A stretch of 64,000 nucleotides of DNA. It comes from Actinacidiphila sp. DG2A-62 (GTDB lineage Bacteria; Actinomycetota; Actinomycetes; Streptomycetales; Streptomycetaceae). Positions 14,923 through 22,999 of this stretch are shown piece by piece. The position numbers were made by a program, and so were the translations under genes. The stretch covers positions 5,447,501 through 5,511,500 of the forward strand of contig NZ_JAYMGI010000002.1 in assembly GCF_035825295.1 (NCBI RefSeq), read 5' to 3'. Position 1 is the first letter of the stretch; every line of letters begins with the position of its first letter. A model generated the notes under the pieces. It was not told the origin of the DNA and did not search any database. It saw nothing but the letters and a program-made list of their open reading frames with translations.

Positions 14923-16257
14923 ATGCCAGCCAGCGCCCCGCCCCCCGGAGTCCCGGGACCGCCCGGAGCCTCCGGCGCACCCGGCCCCTCCGGGGCGTCC
15001 GGCGCCTCCTTCCTCAACGCGCCCGACCCCGCCGACGCCGGCGTCCGCAAGCTCTACCGCAGCTCCGAGGGCCGCATGGTCGGCGGTGTGGCCCGCGGCC
15101 TGGCCGGCCACCTGAGCCTGCCGGTGCTGTGGGTGCGCGCGCTGTTCATCGTGCTGGCCGCGTTCAACGGCATCGGGGTGCTGCTCTACGCGGTCTTCTG
15201 GTTCTTCGTGCCGCTCGGCGTCGGCGGCGTCGCGGAGGCCAAGGAGCCGCGCGACGCCCGTTCCTGGCTGGCCGGCAAGCGCCCGGACAAGGGCCAGATC
15301 ATCGCGCTCATCGCGCTCGCCGCCGGCACCGGCATCCTGGTGGACAACCTCAACCTCGGCGCCGCCAACCGCGCGGTGTGGCCGCTGCTGGTGATCGCGC
15401 TGGGCGTGGCGCTGGTGTGGCGGCAGGCGGACAACGCGCGCAAGGCCCGCTGGGTCGAGATGAGCCACGGCAAGCGGTTCTGGCCGCTGGCCCGGGCGGC
15501 GGCCGGCGTCGCCCTGGTCGTCGCGGGCGTCACCGGCTTCATCGTGGTGCGCGGCAGCGGCAGCCACCTCGGCGGCATCCTCCAGGCCGCGCTCGCGGTG
15601 CTGGTCGGCGTCGCGCTGATCGCCGGCCCCTACCTGGTGCGGATGACGCAGGACCTGTCGGCGGAGCGGCTGATGCGCATCCGCGCCCAGGAGCGCGCCG
15701 AGGTCGCCGCCCATGTGCACGACTCCGTGCTGCACACGCTCACGCTGATCCAGCGCAACGCCGAGGACCCGCGCGAGGTCGCCCGGCTCGCCCGCGCCCA
15801 GGAGCGCGAGCTGCGCGCCTGGCTCTACCGCCCCGAGGGCACCGGCCGCGACGACGAGCCGACCACCCTGGCCGAGGCGGTGCGCGCCGCCGCCGCCGAG
15901 GTCGAGGACGCGCACGGGGTGCCGGTCGAGGTGGTCTGCGTCGGCGACTGCCCGCTGGACGAACGCCTGGTCGCGCAGATGCAGGCCGGGCGCGAGGCGA
16001 TGGTCAACGCGGCCAAGTACGGTGGCGACGGCGGCCCGGTCCAGGTCTACGCCGAGGTCGAGGAGGCCCGGGTGTTCGTCTCGGTACGCGACCACGGCCC
16101 CGGATTCGACCTCGACCAGGTCCCCGAGGACCGCATGGGCGTACGACAATCGATCATCGGCCGGATGGAGCGCAACGGCGGGCAGGCGCGGTTGCGCGCG
16201 GCGCCGGGCGGCGGCACCGAAGTGGAGCTGGAGATGGAGAGGGTGGCGGCGGCATGA
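14923..16257 (+). CDS. PspC-domain sensor histidine kinase
   Basis: 444 aa, membrane. After a Pro/Gly/Ala-rich N-terminus, residues about 40-105 form a PspC domain (VRKLYRSSEGRMVGGVARGLAGH). Four more helices follow (IIALIALAAGTGILV, VWPLLVIALGVALVW, ARAAAGVALVVAGVTGFIV, AALAVLVGVALIAGPYLV). Then a HisKA_3-type phosphoacceptor His (HVHDSVLHTLTLIQ) and an HATPase domain (EAMVNAAKYGG, VRDHGPGFDLDQ, GGGTEVELEMERV). It senses an envelope signal and phosphorylates the regulator encoded by the overlapping gene. I chose ATG 14923; GTG 14908 is an alternative. The PspC-type membrane protein is divergent, 168 bp away. Confidence 0.9.
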   Translation: MPASAPPPGVPGPPGASGAPGPSGASGASFLNAPDPADAGVRKLYRSSEGRMVGGVARGLAGHLSLPVLWVRALFIVLAAFNGIGVLLYAVFWFFVPLGVGGVAEAKEPRDARSWLAGKRPDKGQIIALIALAAGTGILVDNLNLGAANRAVWPLLVIALGVALVWRQADNARKARWVEMSHGKRFWPLARAAAGVALVVAGVTGFIVVRGSGSHLGGILQAALAVLVGVALIAGPYLVRMTQDLSAERLMRIRAQERAEVAAHVHDSVLHTLTLIQRNAEDPREVARLARAQERELRAWLYRPEGTGRDDEPTTLAEAVRAAAAEVEDAHGVPVEVVCVGDCPLDERLVAQMQAGREAMVNAAKYGGDGGPVQVYAEVEEARVFVSVRDHGPGFDLDQVPEDRMGVRQSIIGRMERNGGQARLRAAPGGGTEVELEMERVAAA

Positions 16258-17105
16258 CCGGCACGACCGGCAGGGACGACGAGGGTACGCGGCCGGCGGG
16301 CACGCCGGCGGGGGCGACGGCGGCCGGCGCGGGCGCCGCCGGCGCGGGCACGGCGGGCGCGTCCGGCGCGGGGACCGGTCCCGCGTCCAACGCCGCGTCC
16401 GGCGTGGAGACCGGTCCCGCGTCCGGCGTGGAGACCGGTCCCGCGCGGCGGGTCCGCGTGGTGCTCGTGGACGACCACCGCATGTTCCGCACCGGCGTCC
16501 AGGCGGAGATCGGCGCGACCGCCGAGACCGGCGTCGAGGTGGTCGGCGAGGCCGCCGACGTCGACCAGGCGGTCTCGGTGGTCACCGCGACCCGGCCCGA
16601 GGTGGTGCTGCTCGACGTGCACCTGCCCGGCGGCGGCGGCGTCGAGGTGCTGCGCCGCTGCGCCGCGCTGTCGGCCGACCCCGAGCGGCCGGTGCGCTTC
16701 CTCGCGCTGTCGGTGTCGGACGCCGCCGAGGACGTCATCGGCGTGATCCGCGGCGGCGCCCGCGGCTATGTCACCAAGACGATCACCGGGCCCGACCTGA
16801 TCGACTCGATCTTCCGGGTGCGCGACGGCGACGCGGTCTTCTCGCCGCGACTGGCCGGCTTCGTGCTGGACGCCTTCGCCTCCACCGACGCGCCCCCGGT
16901 GGACGAGGATCTGGACCGGCTCACCCAGCGCGAGCGCGAGGTGCTGCGGCTGATCGCGCGCGGCTACGCGTACAAGGAGATCGCCAAGCAGCTGTTCATC
17001 TCGGTGAAGACGGTCGAGTCGCACGTCTCGGCGGTGCTGCGCAAGCTCCAGCTGTCCAACCGGCACGAGCTGACCCGGTGGGCCACCGCCCGGCGGCTGG
17101 TGTAG
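16254..17105 (+). CDS. NarL/LuxR-family response regulator
   Basis: 283 aa. A disordered Ala/Gly/Thr N-terminus with a duplicated SGVETGPA unit (about 1-63) precedes the receiver domain: RVVLVDDHRMFRTGVQAEI with the acidic pair, VVLLDVHLPGG with the phosphorylated Asp, and ARGYVTKTI. The LuxR HTH is at the C-terminus (LTQREREVLRLIARG, VKTVESHVSAVLRKL). Its ATG overlaps the kinase stop as ATGA, so the two are translationally coupled. Targets probably include the divergent PspC-type operon, an inference from layout. Confidence 0.92.
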   Translation: MTGTTGRDDEGTRPAGTPAGATAAGAGAAGAGTAGASGAGTGPASNAASGVETGPASGVETGPARRVRVVLVDDHRMFRTGVQAEIGATAETGVEVVGEAADVDQAVSVVTATRPEVVLLDVHLPGGGGVEVLRRCAALSADPERPVRFLALSVSDAAEDVIGVIRGGARGYVTKTITGPDLIDSIFRVRDGDAVFSPRLAGFVLDAFASTDAPPVDEDLDRLTQREREVLRLIARGYAYKEIAKQLFISVKTVESHVSAVLRKLQLSNRHELTRWATARRLV

Positions 17106-17112
17106 CCGGGGC

Positions 17113-17430
17113 TCAGACCACGTCCTCGTCCGGCCACAGCAGCGTGTAGTTCGGCACCCGCACCGCGCGCTGCTCGACCGGGGTGTCCAGGGACTCCATC
17201 GGTGTGCCCTCGGGCACCCGGCAGCGACTGAGGTGGATGCCGATCAGGCAGGCGTCGCACCAGAAGGACGCGTAGCCGGTGCGCTCGCTCGGCTGCCCGG
17301 TGAAGGCCACCCGCAGCGCGTCGGCGCCGCAGTCGGGGCACTGCGTGTGCGAGGCGCGTTCCGGCAGCGCCTTGCAGTACAGCGTGTACGCCTCCCGCCA
17401 GGCGCCCCAACTCGCCGTCAGGGCTTGCAT
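17113..17430 (-). CDS. Small zinc-ribbon-like protein
   Basis: 105 aa. Two Cys pairs, CPDCG (about 31-35) and WCDAC (about 57-61), are spaced like a zinc ribbon and flank a short beta-rich region (DALRVAFTGQP). The C-terminus is polar and ends WPDEDVV. There is no signal peptide. ATG 17430 has GGGAG upstream. It is convergent with the response regulator, only 7 bp apart. I do not recognise a named family. Confidence 0.7.
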   Translation of the reverse strand: MQALTASWGAWREAYTLYCKALPERASHTQCPDCGADALRVAFTGQPSERTGYASFWCDACLIGIHLSRCRVPEGTPMESLDTPVEQRAVRVPNYTLLWPDEDVV

Positions 17431-17578
17431 GTCCGCTCTCCCGTCCGTTCGCCGCCGGCCCGTCGCAGGTCGACAGACGACACTACGCCGGTCCGGCCGG
17501 TCGCGGGTCGCTTTCCCCTAACGGTTGCGGACACGCGCGGGGCCCGTACGCCCTCCGGCGGGGCCCGCGGGGCGCGTC

Positions 17579-19441
17579 TCAGGCGATGCGCACGAGCAGT
17601 TCGGTGTTGCGGTCGCGGGCCTCGCCGGCCGCCGACTCCTTGACCCCGGACGACGTATCGGCGAGGTAGGCGCCCAGGCCAGGGGCGTTGTAGGACAGTT
17701 CGCGGTAGAGCGAGGCCAGGCCCACCGAGGACCGGTCGGCGAAGTCGGTGCGGTAGGGCGCCGAGGACTCGACGAGGGTGGTGAACAGCGACACCGTGCC
17801 GTCGTGGTTGTCGGCAAGCTCGAAGAGCCTGGCGTGCTGCGGGTAGTCCACGTGCGAGGCGGTGTTGACCTCCCAGAAGGACCGCGCGGGCGCCGCGGGG
17901 TGCGGGTGCGGCGTGATCTTGTTGACGTGGCTGTGGCCGTTGATCCACGCCACCACGTTCGGGAAGCGGTGCAGCAGGGCGATGACCTCCTGGCCGTCGT
18001 GCCGGGCCCTGTCCTCCGCGGTGGCGTCGGGCCGTACCGTCATGCTCGGGCTGTGGTGGTGGCTGAACACCAGGATCTTCGCGTCGGCCGCGCCGGGGTT
18101 GGCGACCCGGTGGCCGTCGGTGTCGTAGTACGCCGCGCTGTGCGCGGTCAGCGTCCGCTCCAGCCAGCGCAGTTGGTCGCCGTCCAGGGAGCCCTGGAGG
18201 TGGCCGCCGCGGAAGGTGGTGTCCAGGCTGATGCCGAGCACGCCCTCGGCGACGGCGAAGGAGTAGTACTGCCGGTCGCCGTCGAGGTTGTCCTCGGTGT
18301 AGCCGTGGCCGACCGGGCCCGCGCCGGTGTGCGCGGGGTCCAGGTGCGCGAGCAGGAAGTCGTGCGGGTCGGTGGCGCGGCGGCGCGGGTCGGGCGTGAC
18401 GGTCCTGGCCCGCGAGGCGTTCGCGCGCAGCACGTCCTTGAGCACCGAACTGCGCGGGTCCGCGCCGCTGACCACCACCGCGCGGAAGCGGGCCGCGTCG
18501 GCGTCGGAGACGGTGTACAGCTTGCGCGCGCCCACCGCGTACGCCTGGAGCCAGGAGTCCTCCGGGGCGAGGCAGCCGGCCGGCAGCGCGTCGTGGTTGC
18601 CGGGCGTCGAGTACCACGGGACCTTCAGGCCGGGGCTGGTCAGCGGGGCGGTCGCGGCGGCGAGGTAGCCGGGCAGCCGGGGCAGGCCGCGCTGCTTGTC
18701 GACGTCCCGCAGCGCCTGCTCGACCTGCCAGAACTGCGCCAGCCCGGTGTTCTGCGCGCCCTCGTACGCCGCCGGGTCGCCGGTGTTCGGGGTGATCGGG
18801 CCGCCGCTCATCGCGGTCATGTACCACTCCAGCTCGATCGCGGCGTTGTTGTCCGCGTTGTCGCCGGTGGAGATGGCGAAGCCGAGCGGCAGCCCGGTGT
18901 GCGGGCCGGCCCGCAGCGCGTTCACCTGCTCGATCAGCGCGACGGCGCCGTGCGCGGACAGGGCCTCCTGCGCGCGCCACGAGCCGGGCGAGCCGGCCCG
19001 CAGGAACTCGGTGCGCAGCGGGTGCTGCACATCGGCGATGTGCAGGTCGGTGAGCTGCGCGAAGCAGGCCAGCGGGGTGCGCCGGTCGGTCCTGCGAGCG
19101 GCCGCGGCGGCCAGCTCCTGGCGTACCGCCACCGGCCAGCCCGGCCCCGCGGCGATCCGCCGGTAGCCGCCGGCCGGGCCGTGCAGCCGGGCGGTCGCGT
19201 CGAGCGTGGTCAGCCCGTACGGCGCGGGCCGCCGGACCACCGGGTCGTGGGTGATGCGGACCGGGCCGCCGGTGGGGTGGGCGGCGGCGGGATGCGGTGC
19301 GGCCGGCCGGGCGGCGGCCTGCGGCGTGGCGCCGCGCGCGGCCAGCGGCCAGGCCACGGCGGCCGACGCGGCCGTGGCGCCCGAGGCGATGAGAAGTCGA
19401 CGTCGATTGACACCTGTGGCAGCGGAACCGAGCCCGGCCAT
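17579..19441 (-). CDS. Tat-exported metallophosphoesterase (TIGR03767-like)
   Basis: 620 aa. The N-terminus NRRRLLIASGATAASAAVAW is a twin-arginine signal with an Ala-rich hydrophobic core, so the enzyme is exported folded with its metals. Calcineurin-type motifs are in order: FAQLTDLHIADVQ (DxH), STGDNADNN (GDxxD), YSTPGNHDALP (GNHD), LVFSHHHSPS, and INGHSHVN (GHxH). Two metals are expected. It may release phosphate from an extracellular ester; the substrate is unknown. ATG 19441 has GGAGGG upstream and gives a sensible signal peptide; a longer start would not. 137 bp separate it from the NlpC gene side. Confidence 0.88.
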   Translation of the reverse strand: MAGLGSAATGVNRRRLLIASGATAASAAVAWPLAARGATPQAAARPAAPHPAAAHPTGGPVRITHDPVVRRPAPYGLTTLDATARLHGPAGGYRRIAAGPGWPVAVRQELAAAAARRTDRRTPLACFAQLTDLHIADVQHPLRTEFLRAGSPGSWRAQEALSAHGAVALIEQVNALRAGPHTGLPLGFAISTGDNADNNAAIELEWYMTAMSGGPITPNTGDPAAYEGAQNTGLAQFWQVEQALRDVDKQRGLPRLPGYLAAATAPLTSPGLKVPWYSTPGNHDALPAGCLAPEDSWLQAYAVGARKLYTVSDADAARFRAVVVSGADPRSSVLKDVLRANASRARTVTPDPRRRATDPHDFLLAHLDPAHTGAGPVGHGYTEDNLDGDRQYYSFAVAEGVLGISLDTTFRGGHLQGSLDGDQLRWLERTLTAHSAAYYDTDGHRVANPGAADAKILVFSHHHSPSMTVRPDATAEDRARHDGQEVIALLHRFPNVVAWINGHSHVNKITPHPHPAAPARSFWEVNTASHVDYPQHARLFELADNHDGTVSLFTTLVESSAPYRTDFADRSSVGLASLYRELSYNAPGLGAYLADTSSGVKESAAGEARDRNTELLVRIA

Positions 19442-19680
19442 CAGAACCCTCCGGTGCAGGCGGATTACCCTCACCTGGAGCGTCGGCAGGCTGTGTGACC
19501 CCCCGCTGAACACCACAAAAACCCCACCAGCCACTTCGCGGGCGGCGGGACGGACGTTGCCCCTCGCCTTCTTGAACGCGTCTTGACGCGCGCATTGCCC
19601 GGCCCCGAAGCGCGGGGGCCGGGCGGCACGCGCGGACGTGGCGGAAGAAGCGGCGCCGGACGGGGCTCGGTCAGAGCCCG

Positions 19681-19724
19681 GCGCGGGTCAGGCGCGGGTC
19701 AGGCGCGGGTCAGGCGCGGGTCAG
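19681..19724. repeat. 11-bp tandem repeat, four units, at the NlpC 1 stop codon
   Basis: Four copies of GCGCGGGTCAG run directly into the stop codon of the NlpC/P60 gene, so each unit carries a TCA (TGA on the coding strand). Slippage here would keep a nearby stop. Confidence 0.75.
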
Positions 19725-20836
19725 GCCGGGCGGGTGGCGGCGGCGAAGGGCATCTCGGAGATCGGCGCGATCCGCACCGCCGCGCCCGGGTGCGGGGCGT
19801 GGATCATCTTGCCGTCGCCGATGTAGAGGCCCACGTGCGAGATGCCGGAGTAGAAGAACACCAGGTCGCCGGGGCGCAGCTGGGAGCGGGGGACCCGGGT
19901 GCCGGCGTTGATCTGCGTGTACGTGGTGCGCGGCAGCGCGACGCCGGCCGCGCGCCAGGCCGCCTGGGTCAGGCCGGAGCAGTCGTACGCGCTCGGGCCG
20001 GTCGCGCCCCAGACGTAGGGGAGCCCGAGGGCCCGGTAGGCGAAGGCCACCGCGGCGGCGGCGCGCGAGGAGGGCGCGGGGGCGCCGGAGCCGGAAGAGC
20101 CGGGGACGCCGGTCAGCGGCAGGCGGCCGGCGGCCCGGGACGCGGCGGCCGGCGACGTGCCCGGGGACGTACCGGACCGTGAGGACGCGCCGTCGTCGGC
20201 TGCCCGCACCGCGGCCCGGTCGGCCGGCGTCAACCGGTCCAGCAGCGCCCGCGCCTGGTCGAGCTTGTCCTGCACCGCCCGCTTGCGCGCGGCGAGTTGG
20301 GACTGCGCCGCGCGCAGCGCGGCGAGCTTGTCCGACGCTTGCCCGCGGGTGCGCGTCACGTCCCGCTGCTGCACGGTGAGCCGGTCCACCGCGGCGGCCT
20401 GGCGGGCGCCCAACTGCCGGAGCAGCCCGGCGCGTTCCAGATAGTCCCGCGGCGAGGAGCTGAGCGCGAGTTGCAGCGTCGGGTCCAGCGTCCCGGAGCG
20501 GTACTGCGCCGCGGCGACGCCGCCGAGCGCGTCGCGGACCGACTCCAACCGGGCGGTCTTGCGGGCCAGTTCGTCCTGCAACCGGTCCAACTCGGCGGCG
20601 GCCTGGTCGGCGCGGACCTTCGTACCGTCGTAGGACTGCGTGGCCTGCTCGGCCTCCTGGTACAGCTCGGCGACCTTCGCCTGCACCTCGGCCCTGGTCA
20701 TCTTGGGCTCGGCCTGCGCGGCCCCGGCCAGGAACGGCGCGGACGCCGCCGAGGCGAGCGCCAGGGTGAACGCGGTGCGCTGCACCGAGCGGGAGACGGT
20801 GATCCGCGGTAACGGCAGGCGACTGTGGGAGGCCAT
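19721..20836 (-). CDS. NlpC/P60 peptidoglycan hydrolase 1
   Basis: 371 aa, secreted. The signal peptide has a hydrophobic core (FTLALASAASAPFLAGAA) ending AQA. Residues about 45-215 are a long coiled coil (KVAELYQEAEQATQSYDG, KLAALRAAQSQLAARKRAV) that in RipA-like enzymes controls activity. A Ser/Pro linker leads to the NlpC/P60 domain: Cys in YDCSGLTQAAW, His in SGISHVGLYIG, third residue His in MIHAPHPG. It cleaves the stem-peptide D-Glu-mDAP or similar bond. ATG 20836 follows GGAGGGA. It differs from the other two hydrolases by lacking their shared promoter motif and by having no c-di-AMP riboswitch. Confidence 0.9.
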   Translation of the reverse strand: MASHSRLPLPRITVSRSVQRTAFTLALASAASAPFLAGAAQAEPKMTRAEVQAKVAELYQEAEQATQSYDGTKVRADQAAAELDRLQDELARKTARLESVRDALGGVAAAQYRSGTLDPTLQLALSSSPRDYLERAGLLRQLGARQAAAVDRLTVQQRDVTRTRGQASDKLAALRAAQSQLAARKRAVQDKLDQARALLDRLTPADRAAVRAADDGASSRSGTSPGTSPAAASRAAGRLPLTGVPGSSGSGAPAPSSRAAAAVAFAYRALGLPYVWGATGPSAYDCSGLTQAAWRAAGVALPRTTYTQINAGTRVPRSQLRPGDLVFFYSGISHVGLYIGDGKMIHAPHPGAAVRIAPISEMPFAAATRPA

Positions 20837-21169
20837 GGCGGCCGTCCCTCCTTCCCAAGGGGGCGCTCCGGGGACGGTCCCCGGGAGCCGGGGGCCCGGC
20901 GGCGCCCGCACGGGGGACGGGACGCCGCCGGGCTCGGCGGAGGCGGCCGGACCGCTTGAGGGGAGGCCGCCTGGGATGCGACGTTAAGCCTGGGCCGCCC
21001 GCGGTGCGGGCCCTCCGACCGGGACTGCCCCCTTTCGGCCACCGCCCGACCGGTCCCGACCGCTGTTCGACGGGTGATCCGCCCGTATCGGTGGCCGACT
21101 TGACGGATTGCCCCGTACTCCCCACCCCTGGACGGCTCGCGTGCTACCTGCCCGATTAGGGTCCAGGGC
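20837..21169. other. 333-bp divergent intergenic region
   Basis: Lies between NlpC 1 (minus) and a small membrane protein (plus). It is GC-rich, with short inverted repeats such as GGGGACGGTCCCC near 20872-20884. I find no coding potential and none of the conserved c-di-AMP riboswitch sequence seen before NlpC 2. Confidence 0.5.
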
Positions 21170-21529
21170 ATGGACACGCTTCTCCACGTCTTCGTCGGGC
21201 TGCACATCATCGGCATCGCCGCGCTGCTCGGCGGCTTCCTCACCCAACTGCCGGTGATGGGCAACAGCGGCGGGCAGGTCCGCTTCGTCTCCGGGATGCT
21301 CTACGGCGCGCTGACCATGCTCGTCACCGGCGTCGCGCTGATCGCCATCGCGCACGCCGACGACCTCCACCCCAGCAGCGCCAAGCTCGGCGTCAAACTG
21401 GCGGTGCTGATCGTGATCCTGGGCCTGGTCTACGTCAAGCGCGACGAGGAGCGCGTCGACCCCCGCGTCTTCGCGGCGGTCGGCGCGCTCACGGCCGTCA
21501 ACATCTTCATCGCCGTCCTGTGGACATAA
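21170..21529 (+). CDS. Small integral membrane protein
   Basis: 119 aa with four predicted hydrophobic helices: FVGLHIIGIAALLGGFL, MLYGALTMLVTGVALIAI, LGVKLAVLIVILGLVYV and AAVGALTAVNIFIAVLW. There is a conserved-looking His in the first helix (GLHIIG) and KRDEERVDPR in the last loop. Such proteins are common in Streptomyces as hypothetical integral membrane proteins. It is divergent from NlpC 1 and convergent with NlpC 2. Function unknown. Confidence 0.75.
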   Translation: MDTLLHVFVGLHIIGIAALLGGFLTQLPVMGNSGGQVRFVSGMLYGALTMLVTGVALIAIAHADDLHPSSAKLGVKLAVLIVILGLVYVKRDEERVDPRVFAAVGALTAVNIFIAVLWT

Positions 21530-21634
21530 GGGCCTGGACGTGAGGGCCTGGACGTAGGGCGTCGTCGTGAGGGCGTCGACGTGAGGGCTTCGTCGCGAGG
21601 GCGTGGCCGAGGGTCGGCCCGGGGGCCCGCGTGC

Positions 21635-22690
21635 TCAGGCCACCCGGCGGGCCGCGGCGAACGGCATCCAGCTCATCGGCGCGATCTCCACGGTCGCGCC
21701 GGTGTGCGGCGCGTGCACGATCTCGCCGTTGCCCAGGTAGATGCCCACGTGCGAGATGCCGGAGTAGAAGAACACCAGGTCGCCGGGGCGCAGATCGGAC
21801 TGCGAGACCGCGACGCCGTCCTTGACCTGGTCCCAGGTGGTGCGGCCGATGCCGACGCCGGCCGCCTTGTACGCGGCCTGGGTCAGGCCCGAGCAGTCGT
21901 ACGCGTTGGGGCCGGTGCCGCCGGAGACGTACGGCTTGCCGCGCTGCGCCAGCGCGAACTGGATCGCGGCGGCGGCGCGCCCGCTGGCCGGGCCGTTGTA
22001 GGTATAGCTGACGCCGGCCGACGACGAGGACGAGGAGGACGTGCTCGCCGGGTGCATCGCGGCGATCTTCGCCCGCTGCTCCGCGGTGAGGCTGTTCAGC
22101 AGCTTCTGCGCGGCGGCCAGCTTCGTCTGCACGTTCTTCTTCTGGGCGGCCAGCTTGCTCTGCGCGCGAGACAGTTCGTCGAGGCTCGCGGTGGCCTGCT
22201 GCCGCTGGATGTTCGCCTGCTCCTGCTGGACCTTGAAGGTCTCCAGCGCCTGCTCCTGCGTGCTGGACAGCCGGTCGAGCATGTGCGACTGCTCGAGGAA
22301 CTGCTCGGGGTTGCTGGACAGGAACAGCTGCGTGGTCTGGTCGATCCCGCCGTCGCGGTACTGGGCGGTGGCGAACTGGCCCAGCACCCGCCGGGTCTCG
22401 TTCATCTTCTGGGTCTTCTGGGCCACCTGCGCGAGCAGTTGGTTGGCCTTGGTCCGCGCGGTCGCGGTCTTCTCCTTGGCCTGGTCGTACTGCTGGGTGG
22501 CCACCTCGGCCTGCTGGTTCAGCGTGTCGATCTGCTTCTTGACCTCGCTGATCGAGGGCTTGGCGGGCGCGGCGTGCGCGCTCTCGCTCATCAGGGTGAC
22601 CGAGGCCAGTGCCGCCGCCGTGACGCCGACCGCCGCACGGGGGGCGGCGGAGGCGAGTATTCGGGGACGCGGCTTGCGGTGCGACGCCAA
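21635..22690 (-). CDS. NlpC/P60 peptidoglycan hydrolase 2, c-di-AMP riboswitch controlled
   Basis: 351 aa. Signal peptide AAVGVTAAALASVTLMSESA ends AHA. The coiled coil covers about 45-200 (KKQIDTLNQQAEVATQQYDQ, QKKNVQTKLAAAQKLLNSL). The C-terminal NlpC/P60 domain has the triad Cys in YDCSGLTQAAY, His in GISHVGIYLG and His in IVHAPHTG. The start is TTG 22690 with AAGGAG nine bases before. A ydaO-type c-di-AMP riboswitch fills the leader, so expression should fall or rise with c-di-AMP, linking wall cleavage to osmotic state. It shares promoter architecture with NlpC 3. Confidence 0.92.
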   Translation of the reverse strand: MASHRKPRPRILASAAPRAAVGVTAAALASVTLMSESAHAAPAKPSISEVKKQIDTLNQQAEVATQQYDQAKEKTATARTKANQLLAQVAQKTQKMNETRRVLGQFATAQYRDGGIDQTTQLFLSSNPEQFLEQSHMLDRLSSTQEQALETFKVQQEQANIQRQQATASLDELSRAQSKLAAQKKNVQTKLAAAQKLLNSLTAEQRAKIAAMHPASTSSSSSSSAGVSYTYNGPASGRAAAAIQFALAQRGKPYVSGGTGPNAYDCSGLTQAAYKAAGVGIGRTTWDQVKDGVAVSQSDLRPGDLVFFYSGISHVGIYLGNGEIVHAPHTGATVEIAPMSWMPFAAARRVA

Positions 22691-22711
22691 GGAGGCGACT
22701 CCTTCCGTGGA

Positions 22712-22894
22712 CCGCCGACCGGGTTAGCTGACGGGTTCGGGCTCGAAAGGTCGCCCTACGGTCCCGCGCCTCGCGGCGCCGGCCCGATTCACCCCAAATG
22801 CTGGTGGGTCCCCGGCTCCGGCCGTGCGGCCGGATTAGGCGGAGGTGGCATGCTGCCGGCAATTCCCGGCGGAGGACGTGTCACCTAGCCGGTT
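22712..22894 (-). ncRNA. ydaO-type c-di-AMP riboswitch
   Basis: The leader of NlpC 2 contains the conserved actinobacterial ydaO elements in the right order on the minus strand: CGGCTAGGTGACACG near the 5' end, CCGGAGCCGGGGACCC in the middle, TTTGGGGTGAATCGG, and near the 3' end CCCGAACCCGTCAGC followed by TAACCCGGTCGGCG. These are known hallmarks of Streptomyces rpf- and nlpC-linked c-di-AMP riboswitches. Boundaries are approximate. The sequence starts right after the -10 box TACGGT and ends about 20 bp before the TTG start. Confidence 0.88.
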
Positions 22895-22963
22895 ACCGTA
22901 GCCAACGGGTGCGGGTCATGGGAAGTTTGGATCGCAATGTGACCGACATCGCTTCGTGATCTT
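22895..22963 (-). promoter_or_regulatory. NlpC 2 promoter with motif shared with NlpC 3
   Basis: Reading the minus strand: AAGATCACGAAGCGATGTCGG (22963-22943, a 21-bp motif, 16 of 21 bases shared with NlpC 3), a 37-bp gap, and TTGGCTACGGT (22905-22895) holding the -10 box TACGGT. The riboswitch follows at once. Confidence 0.6.
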
Positions 22964-22999
22964 ACCGTCGGTGGCCGCCGTGGCCGGCCCGCGTCGCGG

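Noticed and set aside
13522..16149. An 875-codon minus-strand frame spanning the PspC gene and the kinase
   Set aside because: Only the part below 14754 is real; the rest is antisense to the PspC kinase and lacks family motifs.
19721..21169. c-di-AMP riboswitch before NlpC 1
   Set aside because: None of the conserved elements (GGGGTGAA, CCCGAACCCG, AGCTAAC) are present in the 333-bp gap.
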